Notes under the pieces: generated by a model | What the model was told of the DNA's origin: nothing | Databases searched by the model: none | What the model saw: the letters and a program-made list of their open reading frames with translations, nothing else | In this document: positions 43,201-55,200 of the stretch, in pieces | Position numbering within the stretch: position 1 is the first letter of the stretch | Layout of the letters: the number at the start of each line of letters is the position of its first letter | Translations under genes and position numbers: made by a program | Assembly: GCA_012845835.1 (NCBI GenBank) | Contig: JABAKD010000006.1 | Location: 1,906,116-1,970,115 of the forward strand | Direction: 5' to 3' | DNA length: 64,000 bases | Source of the DNA: Undaria pinnatifida | Lineage: Eukaryota > Sar > Phaeophyceae > Laminariales > Alariaceae

Positions 43201-46200
43201 TCGCAGTCTGGGTGACAGTCGCTGTTTCTGGAACGCCTGCGGGACCATTGTAGGTACGTTTCGAGAACACGCGGGGTCATTGAGACGGGAGAATATCACA
43301 GGCCACGGCGGAGAGGGTCGCTGGGAGAGGAGAAGACGGTTACAGGGCGCGGCGGAGATGTGCAAATACGAGCTCGTGCAAATGAAAACGCACGGCTTCG
43401 ACCGCAAAGGTTGAAAATCAAACAACCCGCTTGCTGCAAAAGCACGGCCTCAAGGGGCAACATAAAACACTATGGTCGTCTAGGCAGTCGTGGAAGGGGT
43501 CATAGATATATCAAACTGTGACAAACGAGCAACGAGACGTCCTTCCAACTGCTGTGCCACCTGTACCCAGCCCTCTCTCTCTGATTGGCATGTGTTATGC
43601 CGATGTTAAAATAGACAAGGTTATGCCGAAAGCAACGATATTTTGAGAGCATCCGTACCCTGATAACACCCTGTGATGTACCAAAGAAGCCTAAGGCTTA
43701 CCGTCGCAAACGTTTTCCCGTACCATTAAAAAAATGAAATAACTTTCCCCCAAAACACGCGTACACGTCTAAATGGGTCAATCCGGCAGACGAAGTAGCT
43801 CCACTCACACAACTGACAACCAACGTCTATTCTGCTGCCGATTGGATCCCGTGTGGCTGAAACTTCCATCAGCACTCGCATACTCCAGGGTATCACACAT
43901 GATGGCCTCGGTACCGAACGACTCGGCGTGTTTAGCAGCGGCCATGCTCGTGTAGCAGGTCCGGCAGTTCACACCAAACGTGTCATCGTTGCAGCCTCGC
44001 GTGTGGAGCAGGGGATTGTCGCCGGAGCAGCTCGAGTCGCAGACGCGGGTGACCCCTTCGCTTGATTTGCACCCCGGACGACAGATGCGATTTGGCAAAC
44101 GCCTGTCGGAAAATTGCGGGTGCGTTTCGAGGATACACGGGGTGTTCAGAAGGGAGAAGGTTGCATGAGGTATCGGGCACACGTAAATAAAGGGCGGCTT
44201 GCGCGGATGAGAGAGTGCGACTAGGCTTGTGTGTCGAACAAGGGGTGGTCAAGTCTAAGACGCGGGTATCCCCTTTGCTACAATCCGAGTCATCGCCGCT
44301 GCTCGTCGAACGTAGTTCGAATGTTCGGTGCATGCCGGGGGTGGTGCTCGTGTTATGTATTGCCGCAGTCGTTCAGGTGTTCACAGCGGGTGGTGGTGGT
44401 GGGGGGGGGGGTGGGGGGGGCTTATGGGACACCGGAGATGCACAAATAACCGATTTTTCCAGCTTCAAAGGTTGAGAGTGTTGCTAAGCTTGTGTGTCAA
44501 ACAGGGAGGTGTCATTGGAGTAGTCAGAGACGCAGACGTGGGTGATTCCTTCGCCGGAATTTCAACCCGAGCGACACCCGCTGCTTGAAGAACGGTTTTC
44601 GGGGTATTCCCGCCACATTTCGAGGACACGGGGTGTTTAGGAGTAGAGAGAAATACGTGAGGCATGAAGGGGGGGCGAAAAGAAACGACGGCTCGAGCTT
44701 CGAATCTGAGGAGTGTGGCCGGGCTTGTGTGACGAGTGGGGGGTGGTCGTTGAAGCGGAGTGAGTTGCAGAGGCGGATAACTCTTTTCGCGGATTTACAT
44801 CCCGAGCCGCAGCAGCTGTTTCTTGTCGAACCCTTGTCGCAATTTTTCAGGTGTATTGCGAAGGCACACGGGGTGCTCAAGAGGAAAGAAGGTTGCATGA
44901 GGCACCGGCAAGAGGAAAGAAGGTTGCATGAGGCACCGGAGAGGCACAAGAAAAACACGACTGACCGCGGGTGCGGCAGAGCGGATACCCCGCATCTCTC
45001 AATACTGGCCTTTGAGCCACTCGCAAACAAGAATGACTCTCTACACCTCACAGAAAAAAATACATGTTAGACAATTTCTTTGACGTAGTCAGTATAGCTT
45101 CTTGCTATTCCACAGCGGATTTATGTCGAAAATATTGACAGCACGAAAGCTTGACACCGCGCGAAGAAACGGGAGGATCACTCGCATGAGTGACCTGAGC
45201 TACTGCAAAAAAAGGCCCCAGAACAGAACGCAGAACTGATCCCCCTGCCGCAGCCGCGATCGACGCGGATTTCAGAGCTTACGAGTGTGGCTAGGCTTGT
45301 GTGTCGAACAGGGCATTGTCATCGAATCATACGGATTCGCAGACGCGGGCTGCCAGTCTGTTTTTTTTGCATTCCGAGTGACAGCCGTGGTTTGTCGACC
45401 GCCTGGCGTTCGCTGTCTGAACATTTCGAAGAAATAACGAGGGGTGTTCGGAGGAGGGCGCGTTCGTTGTTCGCTTTATTTTTTCGCTTTCCTTGGCCAG
45501 TGTCCCATTGACCTCGAACCTCTTTCGAGACGGATCATCGTCCGCACTCCTGCTGAAGACCACTACTCCAATATTTTGTCGGCTCATTACGTCTGGTCGT
45601 ATATTACATAGCGAAGAAATACTGAGTACTTAAATATACATCGGGGAGGCGCAAAGAAAGGACGGCTCGAGTTTCTAAGGTTGATATTGCGAATAAGCTT
45701 TTCGGCTGAACAGGGGCCGCTCGTCGGAGCAGTTCGTGACACAGATGCATGTGATCTCTTCGCCGGATTTGGTGACAGACGCTGTTTGTCGTACTTCTTT
45801 AGGGAGGTTGTTGGTACATTGGAGGACACGCGAGGCAATTTCGCGGACCACCGAGAATATTAGGCGGAGAGAAGGTTGCAAGCAGAAATGCGCAAGTTAA
45901 TGTTGACTTCAAGGTCACAGCTGGACACCAACAACCCAGCTTGCGGGCCAGTCTATCGATGTAGGCATGTGCAGAGGCAGTCAACACGCGCGTTCGTTCA
46001 ACAATGGTGTCATCACATTCACAGCGAAAAGAGCAGCCAATACACCAACTTAGGAGTCGGAGAGAAACAAGGAGAGGTGAAGTGACGACAACAGTTATTC
46101 CGCAATGCGCCGCAAATCTCCCGCGAAGCATCAAAACCTCGCCAAAACACGGGTTCATTTTAGCTAAATCTTGGTCGTTGTCGGCGGTTGACATGTTCGA

Positions 46201-49200
46201 GTAAGTAACCAATCGCACACCAAAGAAAAGGCGCACCGACGCGCATGTGATGAGTGCTTCAGCAATGAGATCGTTGATGATGCCAAGCATAATATGGTCT
46301 ATACACAAGTATACCATGGTTGACCGACTGCTGCGCTTAACTCGAAGCGCTTTTTTTCATCACGATACGTACACCAGCTGCGTATTATTAGACGGTCATG
46401 GTCGCAACTAACGCAACGTATAGAGTCCTCCCTTTCTCCGCGTGTCCGCCTCCCCGTTCGGCCCCTGGCTGCTCACTTTCGTTCGACTGTCCTCGGACAC
46501 GTGATGCAGCATGCCACGATAGAGGTGTTTTGATATCATTTTCCTCCTGAGGTTGGTAGCGCGATAAATTACTCTACCCACAAACTTATTCTGAGTAAAC
46601 TCCAAACAAACGCAACCCGATGACCAAACCCATGTCCTATTATTATTAAAATAGGAGGTTAAAATAGAATATTAACGTAGGGCATATCCTAGCAGGCAGA
46701 AAAGGTGGGTAGGCATGCTGCAAAACAAGGATGGCGTTCCAACGAAAATTGGGTCAAGATGGGTTACCGAGCCCGGTCATTCACAAACGAAAACGAGAAC
46801 CAAAATTGCCACACCTTTATCGTGCGCTGCTACGATAGAGTTGCCACTTTTCGCCAAAACAAACAATCTGAATGACGGGGCTCCTTAACCCAATATGCTT
46901 TCGTGGAAAAATGTTTTTTTTTCGAGTACGCCTAGGCCATGGGTTTGCTCATCGAGTGCACTATCATTTTCTCGAAATCCGTTTTCGGGTGGGGTGCAGG
47001 GTTCCTCAAGCCAACAATCTTGCGGGGAAAAACTTGTGCACCTCCAACGTAGCGTCCGTCACGCATCACGTACCATGATATATAGTGGTACAGTAAGCTC
47101 CTATTAATATGCATTTATGCGACCCCAAAAAGCTGGAAATTCCCCCCCGCGCCGCCCCCCCTCTCCACCCCCTCTCCTTTTCAGTCCCCCCTCCCCAACC
47201 CCGTAAAAAAAACGCCTTCCCCTCACTGGTGATACAACTTACTACAGGCTATACATGTTAAACGGTTGCCTTGATTCCACGGCCGTCAGATTTTACCCCC
47301 CTCAAAAGCGGGTTTCATAATTTTCGTGCACAGATTGATTCATGTCGCCCTGTTGACCCTGGTACAAGCTAGTTCCAAGGGCGGTCGGCGACCTACATCC
47401 TTGATGAGGACACACGCTCAGTAATAATATGCAATGATCGGAGTATCACACACAGCTTGCAAATGTTAGCTGATTCGACGAAATCTTCGATCTCACAGCC
47501 GGAGGAGATTTTTCTATTTTTTTATCGTACCAGGTATATAGTGGTAGCACGTTTTTGCAACAATGTAGACGCATGCTACGATAGAGATTAAACTTTTCGT
47601 CTGAAATGGTTTCTGAATGACGTCTGAAGGACTCCTTCACCCAAAATCGTCGGGGAAAAAAAAAAAAATAGGGCGTTTTCTTGAGTGGTTCTCGTGTTGT
47701 GTACCTAGGCCATGGCATTTTTCATCCGGTATCATCATAGCAGTTTTATTTTTCTCCAAATCAGTTTTTGGGAGAGGTCTTGAGCTCCCAAATTGAGGAG
47801 TAGTATCAAGAAAAAAAAGCGGCGCACCTCTATCGTAGCACGCGTCCTACACTATACTTGAGTACTTCTTACTGAGAGAGCCACTCCTCGGCTGAAGAAC
47901 TTCCCAGCGCAGTACCCGTTATCGTTGAATATGTGTTCCCATAAGTTCTTTGTTTGTTTTGTACCTAGGATATGCGACGGAATTTTTCGCTGTGCTGCAC
48001 ATTTCTTGTTTTTCCCTAGGCATTTTTCCCTAGGCATTGGATGCGTGCTACAATAGAGGTATACCCTTTTTTGGCTGTTTTTGTTTCTGAATGACGGGGC
48101 TCCTTAACCCCTTCAGAGCCCCCGAACCCCTCCCTATACTAAATCCAAGTAATTTTGTCCCCAAAACGGGTTTCCAGTTGTAAAGGGGTTATAACCCAAA
48201 ATCGTCGGAAAAGCGACATTTTTGTTTTGCATTGTCCTCATTGTGTACCTGAACCGTAGGGGGTTTTTATCCTGTCGCAGTTTTGATTTGTCTCCGAATC
48301 AGTTTTTGGGAGAGAGGTCTTAAGCTCCCACATTGAGGAGCTTCAGAAAAAACGTGGTGTGCCTCTTATCATCCTCTATCGTAGCACGCGTCTCAATATT
48401 GGGTGAGGTAGGTCGAGGCAGGGAGCTCCTTACGCGAGGTGGCATCAGGACCAACAGCTGCTGCTACCTCCCATCGCCGCATGCGTTAGTTAGTGATCTA
48501 ACCTCCGCCTTTAAGGATTCCATTTCACCCGCCCCCCGCCCCCCGCCCCCCCGAAACGAGCTCTCTAATGCTGGAGGTTGCTGTATTAGTGGGGACATTG
48601 ATCCGGCTCGAAATAAATATGTGGTCAATGGTTAAATGACTTAATACACGCGCTACCAAAGAAGTAGCATTTTGTGGCCAAATACTTACGACTAACGGAG
48701 ATCTTCAACCAGATCAACTAGATTCATTAGATCAAAAAGGTCAATTAGATCAAATAGATATGTTAGATCGATTAGATCAATTGGACCAACTAAATCAATT
48801 AGAGCCTAGATTGATCAATTACCACTAGCAATCTACCCAATATCTTTGGAATACCTTGTGTGGGTTGAATTGTTGTTCGAAACGCATGTGTGTGGTTGCA
48901 TTTTCGTGCTTCTTGAACTCAGATTTTGGGCGTGGTGAAGGGATCCTCACACCTGGAGCCCAAACCAAAACTGGTGTTACCTCTCTCGAAGGATGGACCC
49001 AAATCGGAGCAACCGATGAGTGCCCCTCCCGTGCCATGGCCTCCCATGGTCCTTCGATTATCCTTCTGTTTCCCCACATTTTGAAGCCGTTCTTGCCGAT
49101 TGTCATTTTTGCGGCAGTCACCAGCCGCAAACACGCCGACGTTGGACTACGAAACTAGTGCAACAAGTCCTACAAGCTGCTGAAGTGGAGAGGTTCGTGT

Positions 49201-52200
49201 GTGTAGCTAAGAAAAACTCAGGTGTCACCCCTACCGCAATATGCATATGAAACCTCGTAGAGCCACCATTTCATTTCTTCGCTTCCCCGTCCCCCTTTAC
49301 TTTGCCCGTGGTCGCCTAAAGCCTCCCGGCTGCCCCTTCTCCTTCCCTCACCTCTTGATATTCTTCTTGTTCCAACCCCCCTCGTCGAGCGCCAATTTGC
49401 GAGATTCGTCGGCCACGAACACGCTAGCGTTGGCGTCTGCAACAAGCGCAACAAGCGTCTCGCGGGGAGGTTCGTGTGTGTCGCACATGATAACTCGCCC
49501 GCCTCGGCGCTTGGCGACCTCGTCGGCCAGCATCGCCGTCTTGATGTCCTCGAAACAGTAACGGCATGTCGATCCGTGCCCCCTCCAATTGCAGTTGTAG
49601 TCTCCGTAGCGTCCACTGCCGCAAGTCGTGTCGCACACCTGTCAATTGAAAACGACAAGTCAAAAGAGAGCTCGTCAAACGAATCGGTGTGCGTGAAAAT
49701 ACGGTAACCAAAACGCTGATCGTTTTCTGTACGTGACGGCGATTGTAAGGGATAACATTTGTTACGAGTTTAATATATTCCACAGCAGTGTAGTCAAGTA
49801 CCTGGTAGTCGTTACCTTCAACAACACGGAGGTTTAAATGCATCACAGCGAGCAGCAGTAGTGCAGGCTCTCCGATGACAAACCGATTGTACCGACTCGC
49901 GCGACCGCGGGCCCAGTGGTATCAGCTCCGGGGACTTTCCCTGGCAGGCTCGGAATACACGGTTTGTCCACAATGCAATAGCTCGTTCGTCATCACACGG
50001 GGAAGTGCCATGACATTGGCCATGGACCTTCTTGTTCGTATCTCAAGAGCTCACAACAAACGCCAATAGTGACAGTAGAACTCCCTGGCAAAATATATCC
50101 AACACCATTCTATGTCGCATGAAATTCCCAATGATGCTACCACAGCGGTATGCGATATATTGGTTTTAGGGTAGATTATTCTTTGAGAACGATTGCGTTC
50201 GACACTAACTTCAGTATAACAGCCATCAAAAATCTTATTTCCAGGCAAGTTTTAGGCTGGGTCTGTGGTGAGGCTCTTCCTTATTGGAGGTCAAGTATAG
50301 ACCCGTGCGACAATAGAGGACGATAGAGGTGCCCCACTTTCTTTATGAGGTTTTCCTCAACTTGGGAGCTCAAGACCCCGCCCAAAAACTAAATTGGAGA
50401 TAACTAAAACTGCCATGATAACGGATGCAAAATACCATGGCCTATGTCTACAACGATAACCATTCAAAACAAAATGGCCTATTATTTATTTTTTTCCCGA
50501 CGATTTTGGGTTAAGGCGGCCCGTCATTCAGAAAACGAAACAGCCAAAAAATGGTATACCTCTATCGTAGAACGCGTCCGGTAGACCATAGACCATAGTG
50601 GGCGGAGCCACTGTAGTAAAAGTCAGTGGTTTGATCCGGCGTTGAAAAGGGTGGTCCCCATGCCGTAGTCTTGTTTCACAGAACATGTAAATGTTGACGT
50701 GTGGTAAAGGCGGCCGACTTCTACCCAGGCCGTACCGAAGTAGTCCGCCAGTAATTCGGGACACTCCAAAGCAACGCAACAAGCAGCAGTGTAAAAAAAT
50801 CAAAACTCTGAGAAGGTTCTCGAAACAGTGCTATGACAGAGTTAGCACTTTTTAGCTCAAGTAATTCTCGCTGACCGCGCCCCTCACCTACAAAACTGTT
50901 AAATAAGATACTATTACAAAAGTTTCCAGTACAATATAACTACTTCTGCCTTGTCATACAATGTTGTTCATCATTTGACCCTAGGAGTCGTTCATCAAGT
51001 TGCAGTTTCGATCCTGCCAAGGTCAGTTGGTGAGTGCGGTGTAGATCTCTTCAAGTGACTACACCCTCACAAAACGAATTTTCACCGCTGGCGTAATTTT
51101 GAGTGGCATGCGTCTCTCGCCGTAACCTTCTTTTCGGCACACTTCTGGAGGGCATTCCCACGCCGATGGATGTTGGCGGCGGTGTGGTCACAGTGTCAGG
51201 GTGGCTAGCTTTTCAGGAGACACGATTTAAAATCAAACGGCTGTGCAGCAACTATTTTTCGGGGACGATTCTCACCGTATCCTTCTTTCCAGCACACTGT
51301 GGGGAGCACTCCAGTGCTGACGGAGGGCGCATGGTATCGCACATTATTACGTGGCGAGCATCTCCATCTCCGGCAGCATACGTCTCGGATCTCCTCAACT
51401 CTGCGTCGTCAGCATCTTCGGCAGAAAATGCCTCCAATCTTGTCAACCCGGCTTCGCCAATGTCTTCAGCAGAACCTGCCTCCAATCTCCTCAACTCCGT
51501 ATCACCGTCTCTAGCAAACGCCTCTTCCAACCTCCTCAACTCCGCATCACCATCTTCGACAGAAAATGCTTGCGACATTGCCAACTCCGCCGCCCCATCC
51601 TCGGCAAAAAACGCCTCCGATCTAGCCGTATAAGAGACATCGGCAAACGCCTCCTCCGACCTTCCCAACTCCTCGTTGTCAGCGTCTCCGGCAGAAAACG
51701 CGTCCGATCTTCTCGACTCCACATAGGTTTCTCCGGCAAAAGCCTTGTCCGGCCTCCTGAACCCCGCTTCCCCGTATTCAGCACGAAACGCATTCGACCT
51801 CCTCAACTCCGCGTCGTTGGTGTCTTCGGCAGAAAACGTATCCGGTCTCGTCAACTCTGCATAGCCTTTCCAGGCAAACGCCTCCTCCGACCTCCTGAAG
51901 CCCGCTTCGGCCTGCAGCGCCGCCTTCTGGTCGGTATAGCACAGGCGACAAAAACTGCCGTACTTCTGCGAATCTCCTGCGCCGCAAAGAATGCCCATGA
52001 AGCGCCCGCCGATGCCGCACGATGCGTCGCAGACGGTAGAGACGTGGGCCGGCAGCTCGACGCCGGCAGTGGAGAAAGGACCGCCGCAGCTGGGCTTGCA
52101 CCGGACGTCGGACTGAGAGGATTTTTCTGTTTTGGGCTGTCGCCGGGTGATGAGATGGCTGCTACCTGCGAAGAAGTAGTACCCGAGAGGGCACAGCTTA

Positions 52201-55200
52201 ATCGGTGCCGGGTGGGCTCTCTCCCCAGATTAGTTTCATCCCCTTAAGGCTTCATTATTCTGTTTTTTTTCTTCGTTTTAGTTTTCTGCCGTCTACTATC
52301 TTCGCACTTGTTTTCTTTCTCCCTCTCCCTCCCTAGTCGTAGCTCAGATCCCGGGTCAATGAGCGGGCTCTTCTTCCCCAGCCCCCTTAAGGTACACGCC
52401 TTTATTTTTATCGCGAAAAATAATCATCAGGGCTCCCTTTCTTCCTTCGTGGACTCGCATCGCATTTTCAATTACATCCTTTGCAGCGCGTATTCCAATC
52501 GTACTCTACCAAGACAATTCAGGAGGCGCTGGATTCAAGACAAGGATGTTAAAAGTTGCAAATCCGATCTGAATACCTGGCGAAAGACACACCATCTCCA
52601 GGCAACTCACGAGATCCCTATTAACGGCAAGAAAATTAAAGAAGTTCTGGGATAATGAGAATGCTCTGTTAATAGCACCATCTTGAGCATCGGCTGTCTA
52701 TGTTCTCGACCATCTGTGAGAGGCTTGGCTACATACAGTAATGTGTCCCACAAAGCCAGAATATTCGACCTTGTTTCATATATCTACAGCTACCAATACG
52801 AACGCCATGCGTGTGGTACCTCATTACATACCTCCCTCGATGCTTCTTCCGTGGATGAATAAGGTGTCGCCGGCAATGGCGGTGCTGATGGTGTTTTTGT
52901 CCACCTTTTCTAAGGCTACGTTGGCAATCTGGGTGGGGCATAGTATACCCAGTGGTGGCGGAACGGTAAACAAACGGAATGATCGTGGTCGCACGGTAAG
53001 CCAATGGGATGGTGGTAGAACAGTACACAAATGAAATGGCCAAGCTTTGATCGAGGAGTCTAATCTATTACCTGGTATTTATAATAATGGTTATTTCTGG
53101 TAGTCTAAGTTTGAGCAAATAACTAAAGGCCCCGTCTAGGGCGACACAAAATAAATTACCTTGTAAGAACGCCAGCCGCATTTGTGGGAGTGACTCCAAT
53201 ATAATAGACATTTTGAAATTGTGTTCACTGGCGAGCACTACGCTAAAAGTTACCAGCATATAGCAGACGCATACTGCTAGCTACGGTAAAACATTGTGTA
53301 CGCACTTGCGACAGAAGCAGTAGCCAGCAGTCGCTGGTCGATAGCAGGTAGACACACTACACAGCATACGTCGTATGAGTCAGTGCTTAGCCGAAGCATG
53401 CAGTACTGTTAACTTGTGGATACGCGCATCCTTGATAGGCAGGCAAGACAAACAGATCTAAACCGTCTACCTAGGTGTTGCCTGGTACCTACGTAGCTAA
53501 TCGTAAACTCTCTGATGGAATTGCCACAAGAACGTTTCAGGCATGTTGTGCTGGTTTTGTAGTCAATCGTCGGTGCCATAGTCGGTGCGTTCGTCACAAC
53601 ACGGGGTCGTGACCGCCACCAGCAAGTATCAAGGACCATTTCTGTGGGTCAGCCAGTACAAAAATCTAGCATGAGGGCGCGTGTGCTGGGCGGGAGAGGG
53701 GATGACCCCTGTGACCACGGCTAGGTGAGAACGCTACCAAGTGCGATACCGCCTACTCTACTATACCTGGTAAGCTGAGCTGGAAAGTAAAAGCGAGGAT
53801 TAAAAACCAAACGAGCTGAGATGGGAAGTAAAAAGTGACGATAAACCAAAAGACCGCAGTCCAATCTCACCAGATTGGTCGTAACAAACTTGCTCGAGTA
53901 GCGCTGCCAGAGCGGCCAGCTGTACGGGAAGTCGGCAATCGTAGCCCACAGAGCCACGTCGTACGCGTACTCGAAGTCCCACCTCGTCCGCGTGTACTCC
54001 ACGTACTCGAACCAAGCAACGTCGTTGTTGTTGTAGATGGCGTTGCCGTTGATGTGTCCCAGCACATGCCACATGTTGATGTCCGAGGCCGCCTGATGAA
54101 AGCTGCCACCAGTAAGGACGCTCCCCTTGACCCAGAACGGCTCGGTGTCACTGAACGCGGCGTGGTAGAGGCGTTTGAAGCTCGTGTTGTGCGCTACCGT
54201 TACGTCCCACTCGATGATGGAGATGGCGTCGTATTCGGAGAAGTGCGCGCTAACGTCTTCGTCGAGGAATATCTTATAGAATTGAACGGAGGGTCCTTTG
54301 GGGTAGAAGTTATCCTGGAGAGGCATTTTGGCATTATTAGAGGAAGCACGCATTGCGGGAAGAGAAACGCGCCGACAAAGACGAGTTCTTGTAAAACAGA
54401 AAATATGGATGTACAAACGTACACGCTCGACGACGGAACGCACATCGTATTCGGAGCAAGGCGTGCAAACCTCTTCGTCTAGAAACCGTTGTAGAACTGA
54501 ACGTTTGGTCCTTTCGGGATCAAAATTGTCCTGAGGAAGCATCGGAGGGTGCACGGACGAAGATCGCCGTTTTTGCGGAAAGAAAAGACGCGAGATACAA
54601 GCTTTGACTCTCTGGCGGGACTGCGCGCTCACGGAGACAGCGGATAGCGTCACGCCTGCCATGCGTCCCGTCGGTATAACCGGACTCGCAAAATGGTTAA
54701 CGAGAGGATTTCAGGAAATGGTGGGAAAGCGTTTGAACCCTTTTGGCGCCCCTCCATGGAAAAAAAAACAAATAGGAAATTCGGTGATTATCATAGCATG
54801 AGGGCGTGCAAACTATATAGATATGAAAGAACATGCTACGCGCGTTTCGTGCGACTCCTTCTTGCGTTAGCGTCCCTCCCGCATTGATAACAACAGTAAC
54901 ACCACCCCCTAAGCTAGCAGCGCCCGTGTAGCTTCGTGTGGCTGATCCTACAATCGCCACCTGTATTATCAACCACTATTCCCCGTATGATACTGCAATC
55001 AAGATGCAATCAAGTCTCGAAAGTGGTTAGACGAACCGTCATTTATTTGGATCTGGAAATTAAGTAGTCGATTGGCTTCGGGTGACAAAAGTTATCGTTT
55101 GCCTGGAAATCAAGGGTATACGGTATTGAAGTATCATACCCCCTTGTTCGCACGAGTGAATCTGCACCTCACTGACCAAACCATGTCACTGAGGCGATTT

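Noticed and set aside
51351-52247. 298-codon plus-strand open frame
   Set aside because: Antisense of exon 3; its length comes from the in-frame coding minisatellite on the other strand.
53835-54482. 215-codon plus-strand open frame
   Set aside because: Antisense shadow of exon 2 of the minus-strand gene.
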